This document shows, one piece after another, positions 23,869 to 35,743 of a stretch of 64,000 nt of DNA (its first letter is position 1; each line of letters opens with the position of its first letter). A program made the translations under genes and the position numbers. Under the pieces are notes generated by a model that ran no database searches, was not told the origin of the DNA, and saw only the letters and a program-made list of their open reading frames with translations. This DNA comes from Strigamia acuminata (Eukaryota > Arthropoda > Chilopoda > Geophilomorpha > Linotaeniidae): assembly GCA_949358305.1 (NCBI GenBank), contig OX442319.1:1550001-1614000 (forward strand). The letters run 5' to 3'.

Positions 23869-24314
23869 TGTTAGGAAATGCCCAACTGTTTGATCTTCTC
23901 AGTTGCATGTTTCCGGTTAAATGCAACGTGTGTGTCATTGCAATTCTGTATCCGTGTTACATTGGTTGATATTGACTTTTAAACTCTCATTCCTGTGCTA
24001 AGTGCCGCAACCAATGTGCTTATTAGCAATGACATGCCCATATGTCGTCTGCTCGAATATGAGCGCTTATCCTTTAGTTTCTCATAGCTTTTGTTTGCAT
24101 TATCGATTGTTTATGCCAGTTTACTTTACTTTTGTTATGTAAAGAATGAATCTTTGCCTGTTAACAATGATTCATTCTATTTCAAGCTTTGTAGTCTCGA
24201 AACAGGTGCTTTTCGAGTCCTTCTTCATGTTTAAGAATAAAAAAATGGCGGACGCGAAATGCGGTGTCCCGCACCAGTTTTAACTCGGCTTTACAGTTTA
24301 TTTCGGCAATGACA
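23869..24314 (+). repeat. Presumed 3' LTR of the truncated copia element
   Basis: It begins TGTTAGGAAATG directly after the polypurine tract and pol stop. The right border is set at the CA of GGCAATGACA, because TG...CA ends are typical, but without a second LTR copy this end is an estimate. Confidence 0.55.
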
Positions 24315-24406
24315 GGTCTTCTAGATAATCAATAGTCCTAACTCCTATTGGTTGAGCCATCTCACTGGTGTAGTGGCACCAGAATTGTAATCTAACTAGG
24401 CAAAAC

Positions 24407-24686
24407 ACAGAAGATCAGAAGCTTGAAAGGAAGAAAGAAATCAAACTTTATTAGGCTATACATTTTAGTTTCATACCTTTTTTAAGCTTCTTTGAAAAAG
24501 AGGAGGACGGAAAGTTAAGTCAACATTTGCTTAGTTCACACAGTGACGTTCGAAGGAAAACTAGTCATTTTATTTGCCAAAATAAGCTTTTTGACCTTTT
24601 AATCAATCAAACAAAGGTTTAGTTTTGTATTCCAATACAAAACTAAGTTTGATTTCTTTCTTCCTTTCAAGCTTCTGATCTTCTGT
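24407..24686. mobile_element. Inverted-repeat (MITE-like) element, 42-bp arms
   Basis: Arms at 24407-24448 and 24645-24686 are perfect reverse complements (ACAGAAGATCAGAAGCTTG at the left end). A smaller palindrome (TTAGTTTTGTA/TACAAAACTAA) lies inside near 24619-24646. I see no clear target duplication. The right arm runs into the 5' end of the galaxin-like exon. Confidence 0.7.
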
Positions 24687-25363
24687 ATGATCTAAAAACG
24701 CAACACTGTTGCATGGGAGTAGTGCAGACAGCGAAAAAACCAGCACATCAAAGATGTTGCGCCACTCAACTCATTGACCTTACCAAACATCTGTGTTGTC
24801 GAGGCGTTCCAATGGAATTAAAACTGGGCCATTACTGTTGCGGACACTCAACTTATAACACAGATACAGAAGTCTGTTGTAACGGTAAAGCCGTCAGCAA
24901 ACAAAGAAAACAAGATAAATGCTGCGGCGATCAGCTGTTCAATTCGAAAACGCAAGTATGTTGCAAAGCAAAACCTACCGCACTTATTGCTGAAAAAACC
25001 ACTCCAGGTGCCGATATATGTTGTGGCAGCAAAGCTTACGAGAAAAACTCGGGGTTATGCTGCGGACCCTCGTCGAACAGGAGAATGAACCAAATCAGCC
25101 AGATGAAGGTGCCAAAATGTTGTGGATCTGAGGCATTCGATGCAAATTTGACTCAGCGTTGCTGTGCCAATCATGTGGTATTCAACTCAGATACACATAT
25201 TTGTTGCGTTGATAAATTGGTTTCTCCACCTGCATTTCAAGTGTTACCGTTGGAAAAGAAACAGCGTTGTTGTGGATCCGACAGTTATAATTTAGAATAC
25301 GAAACTTGTTGTAAGGGTAAGGTTGTTAAGCAACCACAAAATGGACAGGGTATTTGTTGTTAA
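24672..25363 (+). CDS. Galaxin-like cysteine-rich repeat protein, last exon or 5'-truncated
   Basis: About 230 codons encode at least six repeats built around CCG...Y....CC, the di-cysteine pattern of galaxins, which are secreted proteins first described from coral skeleton matrix and also found in other invertebrates. The frame runs upstream of the ATG at 24713 (with YDLKTQHCC, a proper repeat half), so that ATG is not the true start. A pyrimidine-rich acceptor at 24671/24672 suggests this is a 3' exon. No signal peptide exon was found upstream; the copia element and an inverted-repeat element lie there. The protein ends after a final CC, and an AATAAA signal follows near 25436. Confidence 0.75.
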
Positions 25364-25467
25364 CTTGTTCACAATCAATCTAACTTGTATGTACACTATG
25401 GTAATTAAAAATAACTACCGGTACTGTATTTATAAAATAAATGAATAGAATGTTCTTCTTTCCTGTA

Positions 25468-25677
25468 CTCTGGTCAACTGTAACTTGGGCCTATTTCCCA
25501 CTGGATGAGCCTATCAATAATCCTAACTGTGGTCTGTGTGCTACTACCAGGAACACTAGTTCAGTTTGGTTTTAAATTTGTTTTTTATTTATCATTGAAA
25601 TGATGTAATATTGTTTGTATTTTATCAGAAAATGTATCTTCAAGTCATAAGTAGGCCCAAGTTACAGTTGGCCTGAG
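25468..25677. mobile_element. TA-flanked 210-bp MITE
   Basis: Terminal inverted repeats of about 25 bp (CTCTGGTCAACTGTAACTTG and its near complement at the right end) are flanked by TA at 25466-25467 and 25678-25679. This fits a Tc1/mariner-type non-autonomous element. Confidence 0.7.
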
Positions 25678-25924
25678 TATAAATAAGAACTTTAAAATGT
25701 AATACTTTTCTGTGTGGTAACTTTGTGATATCAATGTCGGTTCATCATTTTGTTCAAAAAACCATAACTGAATACAATATGCTTTGAGTGCTTGAAGAAG
25801 TATATGAGAGAGGTGTTTAGACCGGTTCCCATTTTTGCACAATTTTCCTAGTGCAAAGTAAATGATAAATTGTGTTCCAAAAGGAAAACTGCGGAGCCAT
25901 GGCCTCTCCTTTGAGCATTGGGAA

Positions 25925-26095
25925 AAAAGAAGAATTTTTAGGCTGAAGAATTTTCAGGCAGAGGAATTTTTAGACTGAAGAATTTTTAGGCTGAAGAATT
26001 TTTAGGCAGAGGAATTTTTAGACTGAAGAATTTTTAGGCTGAAGAATTTTTAAACTAAAAAATTTTTAGGCTGAAGAATTTTTAGGCTCATAAAT
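25925..26095. repeat. Short tandem repeat (GAAGAATTTTTAGGCT-like)
   Basis: About ten degenerate copies of a 15-16 bp AGGCTGAAGAATTTTT unit, with AGGCAGAGG and AGACTGAAG variants in alternation. No coding function is seen. Confidence 0.85.
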
Positions 26096-26430
26096 GAACT
26101 TCTTTCACGTAAAAATAAGTTTTTTTTTCTAATTTTCTAATGACTAAATAAAATACTAATACTTTTTCAGATAGTGTTAAATTTAGGAATTACCAAATTT
26201 GGCCACCAATAACCCTGATTGAAAACTATTTGAAGAACTATCCCCTCTAGACCAAGAAAACAGACTGACTCGCAGTCTGTGCTAAAAACGACGAATTCAC
26301 CCGTGGAAATACTGTTTTATCACAGCATCTCATCGTGTCTGCCGAGGACCTGAAACCGAACACCATATTTAATTAACCCATTTAAATCATTGTACTATTA
26401 AGATATTAAATAAAAATAATTATTAAATTA

Positions 26431-26920
26431 GAGAGTTTGCGGGAGGCATTTTTCCCTTATTTTGTGCCACGTTACACTATTTTAGTGCCATATCGTAAGG
26501 GAAAAATCTTTAGTGTATCGTTTTCAACACTAAATTAAAATATAGCGCAGCCAATCACAATTGAGAACACTATATTGTTAGCTCCGCCCATTGCAAATGG
26601 CGATTATTTTGTTGTCCCGATCAAACACATCAGTCATAGGTATGTAGATTGAATGATAAGTGAGGCCCAAAATTAAATTTTAGGCACAAAATCATACTTT
26701 ATAAGCATAATAATGGAATTTTATGCAGAAATTTGCAAATTTATGTCCCCAAATTGAATTCTTAGGCTCAAAATTACTAACTGTCAGTAGTTGGCTGAAA
26801 TAGTGTAGTGATAAGGGAAAAGTGCAGCCCGCAAAAACTTAATTTATCATTTTTCCCTTACACTATTTTTATACCGTATAGTCTTTAACTGTAAGGGAAA
26901 AATGCATCCCGCAAACTCTC
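26431..26920. mobile_element. TA-flanked MITE, copy 1 (GAGAGTTTGCGGG ends)
   Basis: The left end GAGAGTTTGCGGGAGGCATT and right end AATGCATCCCGCAAACTCTC are inverted repeats, flanked by TA (26429-26430 and 26921-26922). Internal sub-repeats of TTTTTCCCTTA recur near both ends. A second copy in the opposite orientation is at 51768-52274. Confidence 0.85.
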
Positions 26921-28680
26921 TAATAACTAAATTTAATTTATTCTCACAAGTTAGAAAACAAGGCAGGTATCAAAGTTCAATCACGACCAATCGGATAACC
27001 AAGTCGGATCACGACAAACTCTGCACCACACAAATTTTCCATAATCATTTGCACCCCCAACACACACAGGATTCATCACTGAATATATTTTCTTTCAGTA
27101 ACCAACAAGCCAATTTTTATGGTCCTTACACAACTACGGGCAATTTCACCTGTGCAATTTTAAAAGGCGAGATTTACATAATGCTTTTCTGTAGCTGAAT
27201 CCCATTTCATTTGGACAATTATACTGTATAATGTGGGATCACACGTGTAAGAACATGATGCAGTTTCCACTTAACGTTCATCTGCCTACATGTATATTTC
27301 GATTTTTTTTGCAAATACTCTTCAAACTTCAATCTTGACTTGTAATGATTATTTTAAGTCTACCAGGTCTGCTTTGGTAATATTATTGCTATTTGAATTT
27401 TAAAAGTGTCCAAGTAACCCCATTTTATGGTATTAATACTTTGTAGGGTCCCTCTTTCGCATTGCTTTCAGCCATTTGGGTACACTGTTCTAGAAATTTT
27501 AGCAATCTCTGACAAAGATATTTTACTCCCCCCCAATGTGTATTCTTGTTCCATATAAACCTTACGTATGGCTCGTTACAAAAATATTTTCAGTGGCTAC
27601 AGCTCGAGCTAGGCAGCAACTACAAACTTCAAACAAATGACGTGCTTATGATAATCTACAAGCTTTTTGAACAACTACATGAAGTACTTTACTTCTAATT
27701 TTCCATAGTAAATTTATTTTAGCACTGCTAAATTGACTGAATGTCAATACATGTGGTTAAAAGTGAACGACTACTCTAATGTCAGTGTTTTCAATTCGAG
27801 CAAACATTAGCCTATACAAAAAAGTCAATAGCATCAAAATTACACATTTTTAAATTTTTCTTTGTAACCATCAATCAATACTAGTAAACATTAAAAAAAA
27901 TACTGCGACTCTGTATGGTCTGGACTCAAGACGGTCCCCAGAAAGTTGTCCGCTCCGAAGAGAATCTCTGGTCAGGCAAGTTTATCCTCTCTCTAGTCTA
28001 GACAAATGTCATACGTCCAGATTGTAGTAGAGAGTATTAAAAAAGTACACAATTCACAATCAAATAGCGTTACTCATTTTCTTGGTCAATTGTTTCCTTG
28101 CAGTTCCCACTTAATTTCAATAAATTGGGTTGTGTTTCAAAGAGCAGTAATGTCACCTAAGCATAACCATAATTTCCTGAACATTTTAAGGCGCTCAGAA
28201 ACATTCTTCGAATTAGTGACATGTTGGGGACGATTTTAATGCGTAGTCAATCAAGAAAAATGATTAGTCCGGACTCGCCCATCGATTTGTCCGGTGTCTG
28301 GGACAGCAAATTTAACATTGCAGGGTATTAGTTGGGATTGGGCCTCACCAAACCTGTGTGGATGCATTGCGCTATGCCCGAACCACACAAGAGTGCACTA
28401 TGTTAGGTGTTAAAAAATTTAACTTCTTTTCGTAGGATTTAAGGAATACTAATACATGATAATGCATACATTATTTGTGGATGACATAACTACTTTTATT
28501 GACATGTCCTGAAAATAAAACGAGATTAAGCTGAGAAGGAATAATTTCAACCTACAAAGAATGATAAGAATCAAAATAAACCCTGAGAACATAGAAAAAA
28601 AAGTTAAACTTCAAATTCTACGAACAAAACTAAAAAGAAGCCGTCTTTTCGTATAAATTGCAAACAATTCTTTCATCAGC
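26921..28680. other. Intergenic; possible Tc1/mariner remnant at about 27410-27520
   Basis: No intact gene. On the minus strand, about 27520-27410 reads like the last few codons of a Tc1/mariner transposase followed by a GGTTACTTGGACAC-like terminal sequence, but the rest is unrecognisable. The remainder is AT-rich and unremarkable. Confidence 0.3.
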
Positions 28681-28686
28681 ACTAAA

Positions 28687-31258
28687 CTATTGAAGTACAG
28701 GTTGGTGGAAACACACTTTACCATCCAAACAGCCCGACACGATGAGCGGATGAGTCGGCGAATACTTAGTGCAAACAACAACGTTCGAATGTGCGACATT
28801 AGACAAAACCTGGTGCAACTCTTGCGGCTTACTGGAAAGCGAGTCGCACAATTCGCGGCAATCCGAATCGAAGGCGAACAAGCGAATGCCGTATCCGAAG
28901 GGCGAGCACACCAAACGCCCATCCGTGCTAAAACACAACTCCTTGATAAATCCCAAGCCGACATTCATTTCTTTAGCATAATGAGTTAAACGAGGTCTAT
29001 TTTTCGTAATTTTCAAACTACTCTGTGATTTGTTCTCGCCGCTTTCCGCTATGGAATTGGCGGGTAGAGAAGTGTTCGCTCGACTGTCCCTGTCGGGCTC
29101 CGAAACTAATTGCGAGATGGCTTGTAACAAAAGAGCCGGCCTGTCTATTTCGTTCGGCCTCTGTTCGTCGCTAGCTAGCGTTTCGGCTTCCGCCAGAGCA
29201 GTTCTGGCCATCGCTAATGCACTGGCCAATTGGCTCCCGTTCACTTGGATCGTGTGGTAGGATGGCGTCAGCAGAGAGAGCAATTCGGAATTGGTTAACT
29301 GTACTTCCACGTCTAGTTGCTGGTTTTGTTGGTTTTGTTCGTCCGGCACACGATTATTGTCCGACGACGTGCTGCTCGAACTGCGCTCGTCCATGCCGGA
29401 ACCGGAATGGTAGTTTAAGTGAAAACGCAACACGGGACGATTTTCCGAGAGAATCGACGACTCTTCGCTCGATAAATTGCTCGGGTTTGACGCAAAGTTT
29501 GGCTCGGCGCTAGTATATTCATAGTCGAACGAAGGGTCAAATTGGAGGTCTTGTAGATCGTGAATGCTGGTCCACTGTCAATAAATTAATCAATTAATAA
29601 ATAAAACAAAAAATAATCTTCTAAAAATGTTTCTTCAAAAAATGATTTTTACGAATTTTTTGATTTGGCAATGCAATATTAGGCACATTTTTAAAATGTC
29701 ATGAATTATCTATCGGTGTTTGAGCACGAAACTTACTTCGGATTGTTTGTCACTGCTTGTATTTCGTGATAAAACGCTCCAACCCTGAGGATGAATCTGT
29801 AGCGAGGAAATAATTTCAGCTGCGTTTCCGCCTGGGAAATCACTAATAAATTCGACCCGATTTCTTTTTCTGTCTGGTGCGAATAAATAGTTATAACGAC
29901 ATTCCCTTAGATTTGCCTTTCCCGTAAGTTGCATCAACCGGTAAGCGTTTGGCTAAACAATTAAATAATATTAAAATACTAAATATTAGCAGTAAGTAAG
30001 TCGTAACTTACGTTAAACGCATTAAGATCCTGCGCAAGTCTAAGCAAATCCAAATCGTGAATGACCATCATATAGCCAGCCGTTGTACACATGACTAATT
30101 TCGATTCATCCGGTGTTAATTTAGTCCTCATTAACCCATTTATGTGGCAAACTTGTTTAAACTGTATATCCTCAGTGTATCGATTAATGTCCCAAACAAA
30201 AACACTTCCATCAAATCCAGACGTAACGAGCAATCGAGAATTGTTGGCGTACTCGATATTTTTCACCCAGTTCGAATGACCACGCAACGAACGAATTCTG
30301 TTTTTCGGAAATCTGATATCCCACAACGCCACCGTCGTGTCGTCCGAACACGTCGCAAACACCCGCGAATCGAGAAACCTACAATACAAAACAAACAACT
30401 ACATTTAATACTTGCTACTCGTACGGAACAGTTCCAAATGACTGCTGTCAGTTGCGTCACAATTATGTCAATTTTCGTATGCAAATTAACTTTTTTTCAA
30501 TTAATTTAATTTTTTTTAATGAATTTTAAAGAAATTACAATTTACAAATTCATACTTTGGGAATTAATTTCATGTAAAAACATTTTTTTCTTTTTACTTG
30601 GAAATAGAAGCTTTCTTTTCAAAACATTCAATTCAATCGAATCAGATTTGATTCATGCAACACGATGGTCGTGTGTCCTATTCGCATTAAGTCTGAGCAA
30701 AATAAGATGAGAGAGCTCGCTTATTTTGTTACAATAGCAACTGGCAGCAGAGATTTGAAGATGGTTAAAAGGATGCAATCGCAATTTTTTTTACCGCACG
30801 CAATTAACACAATTATTATGGGCTCGAGTCACGTTGTTAACAAGACGGCCATTTAAAGGATCGAATATGAGAAAACTCTTTGATTCACACGCAGCCACGA
30901 GTATCTTCCTGCAAATAGACAGAAATAAAATAAAATAAAATAAAATTTAGTCTTTTTCTCCTTTTCATTGATAATAAGTTTAAAAGACACACCCATCAGG
31001 AGAGAATTCTAAATTAAAAATTGCGCCGTGATTGAATTCGTGTTCGGTCGTATTCCACGAAGCAGTTGGTTGAATAACTGAATATGTGTCCTTATTTCGC
31101 CTATCACGAAATCCTAATGGAGGCGGGCATCCGATTTCGCGTTGGTACAGCCATGTCCGCCAAATATTGTAGTTGCTGCCTTTGACTGATTTACAATGGT
31201 AATTACTTCTGTCGGGATAACGACGAAGGTGCATCGATGCGTCCTCACAATTCTTCAT
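28687..31258 (-). CDS. DCAF10: DCAF10 (WDR32), DDB1-CUL4 associated WD40 protein
   Basis: Exons 31258-30993, 30908-30795, 30378-30012, 29952-29737 and 29574-28687 join in phase to about 616 residues. WD40 repeats are visible: HGAIFNLEFSPDG, a second blade with ACESKSFLIFDP, FATCSDDTTVALWD, LVTSGFDGSVFVWD, then after an acidic, serine-rich insert FIKELCFSTDGRLVCSPFGYGIRLF and YSPTHPLIVSGCLDGKVCFHQP at the C-terminus. Order and wording match animal DCAF10. The family acts as a putative substrate receptor of CUL4-DDB1 ubiquitin ligases. The start is the ATG at 31258, since upstream in-frame codons run into a T-rich stretch. The long Pro/Ala-rich N-terminus of the human protein is absent. Confidence 0.93.
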
Positions 31259-31654
31259 CACGTCGCCATTTGTTAGACGACAGTAATAAAAAAAAAAAAA
31301 AGAAATCGACTTCAACAAATGATCTTTGTGCGCATAGTGCTGCCGCCACGTGGCCAAAATTGGGTAATCTTCGCAGCAAACTTGTAAACCTATACGCTAT
31401 GGACTATTCCGTTGTATTAAACTTTTCAACTACTTTAATTTGAGCAAAATTTGTATTATACAATATATTACATCCCGTTAGCCAGGAGAAATGGAAATAT
31501 TAACAAATAACTCATTTTTACATTCATTCAGATTAAAATCAAACAAGACGCGCAATAAAATATATACATTTTTAAAAATCGATTAATCATTCGCAATAAA
31601 CATTTGAAGCAGAAATATCTCCCGTAAATATAGTCTGTGTCGAAACGTGTGAAA

Positions 31655-31709
31655 ATGTTGCTTCGGCTGTCATTCTTATTAATTGCGATCGTGACGTGCT
31701 CAAAACATG
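31655..31709 (+). other. Possible signal-peptide first exon
   Basis: An ATG opens 18 codons with a hydrophobic core (MLLRLSFLLIAIVTCSKH), followed by a GTAATT donor in phase 1. That phase would fit the second exon of the receptor gene at 34162. No linking evidence exists; it could be chance. Confidence 0.2.
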
Positions 31710-32022
31710 GTAATTATTCATACATTCATTAATTCGTGCGTCACATGCATCAGATTTCGGCAAACAGACCTGTGAAATAATAAAATACATCATTAATAAA
31801 TCATTTTTGACTGCATTGAATTCATCCTCACTACGGCATTGATGGAAAATGAGCTAAGTTTCTGAAAACACCAAATCACAACATCGCTTAAAATACACTT
31901 CACGTCGTTGTAAAGTGCACAGGGATCTCGGACGCCTAATAATATTTCTAGTGCAGTAAGGTTTTCTTCAACCTAGTAAAATAATACATATAATTAATCG
32001 TTAAAAATATTATTCCGAAAAA

Positions 32023-32637
32023 TTACGACATTACAGCGAGCGAGTGACGTGCATCGTCTTTTTCGCCATTAATCGCAACGTAGCCATTTTTATCAAATTC
32101 CACCATTTCTTCCACGCAATCCTCCTCGGTGTCCGACAAATCGCATTTTTCATCACAATTTATCAGTGGAGGTGCAAATTCGGTTTCCGCTCCATTTTGG
32201 CACGGCAAGATTTCTGAAGTTTGGTTTTCACATTCCGCGATGTCAGGCGATGTTTTTACCACGTCCGAAAACGACATCGTTGGTTTCATCTCTGGCGCTT
32301 TCTGTTCATTTTGTCCATTTTCACTTCGGTTTCCAGTTTTATCGTGACAATTCAGCGGCAATGAAATGGTAATTTCCGTTTCCGCAGAGTCAAAATCACA
32401 ATTTTCGCATTCATTTTTCTCGATTTGTTCATTACAATATACCGGCAATTGCAACGATGATAAATTTGTTTGCAATAAACTTTCAACAGTTTCAGTGCTT
32501 ACATTTTCACATTTTTGACTCCGCTGCTTTTCGATCATTGCAACTTGTTTACGGCTTTTCCCCCTCCTGCACTTTCTTTTTCGTTTCTCTACGACTTCTA
32601 ATTGCGCTGGACACTCAGGTGTGGTATTATTTTCCAT
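32023..32637 (-). CDS. Hypothetical acidic protein with basic N-terminal patch
   Basis: A single open frame of 204 codons starts at an ATG just downstream of an apparent acceptor (TTTTCAG at about 32651-32657 on the minus strand), so a 5'-UTR intron is likely. The N-terminus has a lysine/arginine patch (KRKRKCRRGKSRKQ) that could act in nuclear import or nucleic-acid binding, followed by an Asp/Glu/Cys-rich region with no domain I recognise. Codon composition looks coding and the frame is long for this AT-rich area. It sits between the 5' end of DCAF10 and tRNA-Ser. Confidence 0.55.
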   Translation of the reverse strand: MENNTTPECPAQLEVVEKRKRKCRRGKSRKQVAMIEKQRSQKCENVSTETVESLLQTNLSSLQLPVYCNEQIEKNECENCDFDSAETEITISLPLNCHDKTGNRSENGQNEQKAPEMKPTMSFSDVVKTSPDIAECENQTSEILPCQNGAETEFAPPLINCDEKCDLSDTEEDCVEEMVEFDKNGYVAINGEKDDARHSLAVMS

Positions 32638-32980
32638 CTATGGTTTCTCCTCTGAAAACAGAAAGCGAGAGTAATCGATTACTGCGAGTTCGCGCATGCG
32701 CGTTAGATAAGTTCTGTATTTGGTGGCTTTTAATTTGCATAATTTGTGCGATGGAAATGAAAATATTTTTAACATCTGAAGTTCTTTTAATTATTGTACA
32801 CAAAATGTATATTTTTTTTATTGGGAGGAAAAGACTTTCCAATAAATTTTGATTTCCGTTACATTTATTCGTCGTTTCTTGTCAAATTATTATCTGACGT
32901 CAAATTGAATAAATTAATTTTTTTTTTAAAATTAAATCGAGTCATGCCTTGAAATACCATGATAAACGAGAAATCCTTGA

Positions 32981-33062
32981 GTCGTGATGGCCGAGTGGTT
33001 AAGGCGTCTGACTCGAAATCAGATGGGATCTTCCCGCACAGGTTCGAATCCTGTTCACGACG
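32981..33062 (+). tRNA. tRNA-Ser (anticodon CGA)
   Basis: This is an 82-nt class II tRNA. The acceptor stem pairs GTCGTGA with TCACGAC, the A box is TGGCCGAGTGG, the anticodon stem is TCTGA/TCAGA with loop CTCGAAA, there is a variable arm, and the B box is GGTTCGAATCC. A run of T follows as terminator. The discriminator base is G, as expected for serine tRNAs. Confidence 0.97.
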
Positions 33063-33698
33063 ATTTTTTTTTTCTTTTTTTTTTTAAAATTAATTTAGGG
33101 TAGTAATTTAAAGGAAGGACAAATGAAGACTTTTTTCCGTTTCTTGTTTCAAAAAATAAAAAAAAAGTATTATTTCTACTTTTTATGGTCGTGAATAACG
33201 CAACAACAACGAGATAAGTATGAAATAGCGGCTAGCGCAAGATGAAGCGGCCAGTCTTTCAAAATCTAGATTAGATTAGATAAATAATTTAATAGATTAA
33301 TTTATTTAAAATAACATCAAAGATACCGATCACAAAAATCTTGAATTCAATTTCTGTCGAAAAAAGAATAGAAAATTGTAAAAAAAAAAAATCAAAATAA
33401 AGCATTGTCAAAACCGAGGTCAAAACCAAGCGAGAAATGCCTGGCGCATGTTCTTTGTCCACAATCCACATGTGTCACCTGTCATCCCAATCCCTTTTGC
33501 CCCTCTTTTATTTTACCGATTGACCCCCTTTGCCAGAGGTTATTGTACGACGTTCCTCCCCCAAGTCACCAAACACAAAGTCAAGTGCAAACCTGACGTC
33601 ATCATAGAAAAAGAAACCAATCACGAATAAGTAAAACAGAAGTGACTATACATATGAACCGAAGTTCCATCCACACACAGTGCGCTGCATTGAAAAAC

Positions 33699-35314
33699 AT
33701 GAAGATTATTTTATTTGTAGTTGTACTGCATTTTTATTTGGTCCATTCGTCGCCATTATTTGCGGAAAATAATTCTTTGCCTTCGTGCGCGCCCGGACAA
33801 AACTACTTACCATCGAACAACTCTTGCGTTAGTAATGACACTGCCAGAAGTCGGCCGTTTTGTAAAATCGTTCATCGATACGAATTCCGTACGTAATATT
33901 CTTAACATACGAATATCTAACTAATTTTCTGCCTTCTTTTTACTGAAAAAGACTTATTTTGCACGCAACAAATTGATTTGGTAAAAAATAAAGCAAAGAA
34001 TTTGCAATGTACGGGAAATGGCATTTCTTCCGGCCGACTTGACCGCCCCTCAGAGGCCGGCCAGAAGCCATTTCGCGGTGCTTGAATTTCTTGGGTAAAA
34101 TAGTCTTTTTCAATAAAATCACACAATATAACATGTAATTATATATTTTTCTTTTTCCTAGGTTGGTTTAAGTGGATATACATTAATCGTATAACCAAAT
34201 GCCTTCCGTTTACGACGCAATTCATGCGCTGCAGACGCTGGGTTTATTCGAAAGAAGATTTTGTCGACCAAAAAACGTCAATATACATCAAAAATCAAAA
34301 ACGGACGTACGCAATGGACGAATTCGAGTTACGCGGTGAAAAAAACTATCAAGAGGCAATTGTGTGCGCGAGCGAGCCGTCCGCCCAAGAAATTCTGGCG
34401 GTGGATCTGTCCGCCTACCTCTACAGCGCCTCGTGGATCACCTCGATAATATCGCTGGCCGTGGCTTTTGTTTTGTGCGTAGCAGTTCCTACGCTCACGT
34501 CATTCCGCGCAGTAATTCCGTGCTATTTGGCCAGCTTGATCGCCGCCTACACCATTTTGGTCATCCGCGGCCTGGGACCGTCGATTTCGTCTTCGCTTCT
34601 GTGTTACGCGTGGGGGGTCGGATTGCAGTTCAGTTTTTTGGCTGCGTTCTTCTGGTCGAATGTTATTGCTTTCGACGTCTGGCGGAAAGTGAGCAAACCT
34701 GTTTTGTTTCCCGGACGTTTTCGCCTAATCGCGTACATGCTGTATGCATGGGGCTGCCCCTTGGTTTTTGTCTTAACCGCAGTGCTGGTGGATAAGAATC
34801 AGAGTTTAGACATTCCGACGGAATTCCGACCCCAATTTGAGTTGAACTGCTGGTTTCATCAAGCCCAATCACGGCTCGCATTTTTTTACGGACCAATTTC
34901 CGTAATTTTGGCCATTAATTTTATCTTTTTCGTGTTGTCGTTGATTTCGGTTCGAAAAACAATTGGTAGCAGTTGGTCGTTGTAAGTATTTATTTGAAAA
35001 AACAAAAGTTTTAAAGTGAGTATAATTATTTATTTATTTATTTATTTATTTTCTATTCTTATAGATTGGGTCATTCGTTTGAATTGGCCACTATAATGGG
35101 CCTGTGTTGGATAATGGAAGTGGTGTCGTGGGTAGTTGGTGGGGATATCCGCTATTGGTACGCCACCGATGTGTTCAATGCGTCGCAAGGATTTTTTTTA
35201 CTCATTGTGATTTTACGAAGACCCAAAATTCGATCGTGGCTTAAAAAATGTTTTGGATGTAAGAAGAGTGTAGACGCGGATGAAAAAAGTGCATCTAGTT
35301 ACTTAGAAGCGTAA
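33699..35314 (+). CDS. Methuselah-like seven-transmembrane receptor
   Basis: Exons 33699-33888, 34162-34981 and 35065-35314 join in phase to 419 residues. The first exon gives a signal peptide (MKIILFVVVLHFYLVHS) and a short cysteine-containing ectodomain. Seven hydrophobic segments follow, beginning near WITSIISLAVAFVLCV and ending near GFFLLIVILRRP. Wording in TM6-TM7 (MGLCWIMEVVSWVVGG, FNASQGFFLLIV) matches the secretin-like methuselah group. The ectodomain is short, about 120 residues, so the ligand-binding part is reduced compared with fly Methuselah. The short C-terminal tail has two cysteines. Ligand unknown. Confidence 0.85.
34014..34074. repeat. GC-rich imperfect hairpin in receptor intron 1
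   Basis: Arms near 34017-34035 (AATGGCATTTCTTCCGGCC) and 34055-34072 (ending GAAGCCATT) are imperfect reverse complements, in an otherwise AT-rich intron. It may be a small decayed element. Confidence 0.4.
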
Positions 35315-35743
35315 AAGTTAAAAGCAAAACTATGCAAATTTAATTGCTCGATGTATTACGGCTGTATTATTTTTATTTTAATATTTCCTATTTACTTTTG
35401 CAATGAAGATTCGCAATTACAGCTTACACCAATTTTACAATAAAAAAATTTAAAAGTGCTTTAAATAATTTAAAACTATATGCTGTACCATCAGAGGTCG
35501 CAGTTAACACGGGCCTTGTCGATCCTTGTGTAGTTGTAGTTGGCCGTGGTCGTAGGGCGCTGCGCACTCTACTACGCACCTCAAATTCTAAGCATAGGGC
35601 GATAGGCGAAATCACAATGGCGGCTTACATGGACTCGTATAGAATTGTCCAAGTGCTTCGCAGTATGATGTTAATCGGCTGAAAACGATGAAGCCCGTTC
35701 AGTAGTGTTAAAATCCCAGAGTAAATGCAGTTTTGAGGAGAAA

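Larger units (their letters stand above)
19250..24314 (+). mobile_element. 5'-truncated Ty1/copia retrotransposon, split by a hairpin element
   Basis: A copia-type pol region on the plus strand ends in a polypurine tract (AAAGGGGGA, about 23858-23866) followed by a presumed 3' LTR. No 5' LTR, primer-binding site, gag zinc knuckle or protease is visible upstream, so the left end is lost or was never complete. Between 21531 and 22557 the reverse transcriptase is interrupted by a separate inverted-repeat element. The frame is otherwise open on both sides, so the copy was probably young when hit. Confidence 0.85.

Noticed and set aside
35424-35615. Minus-strand 63-codon frame upstream of RAB40
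   Set aside because: No start context or similarity; it lies in the RAB40 promoter/leader region.
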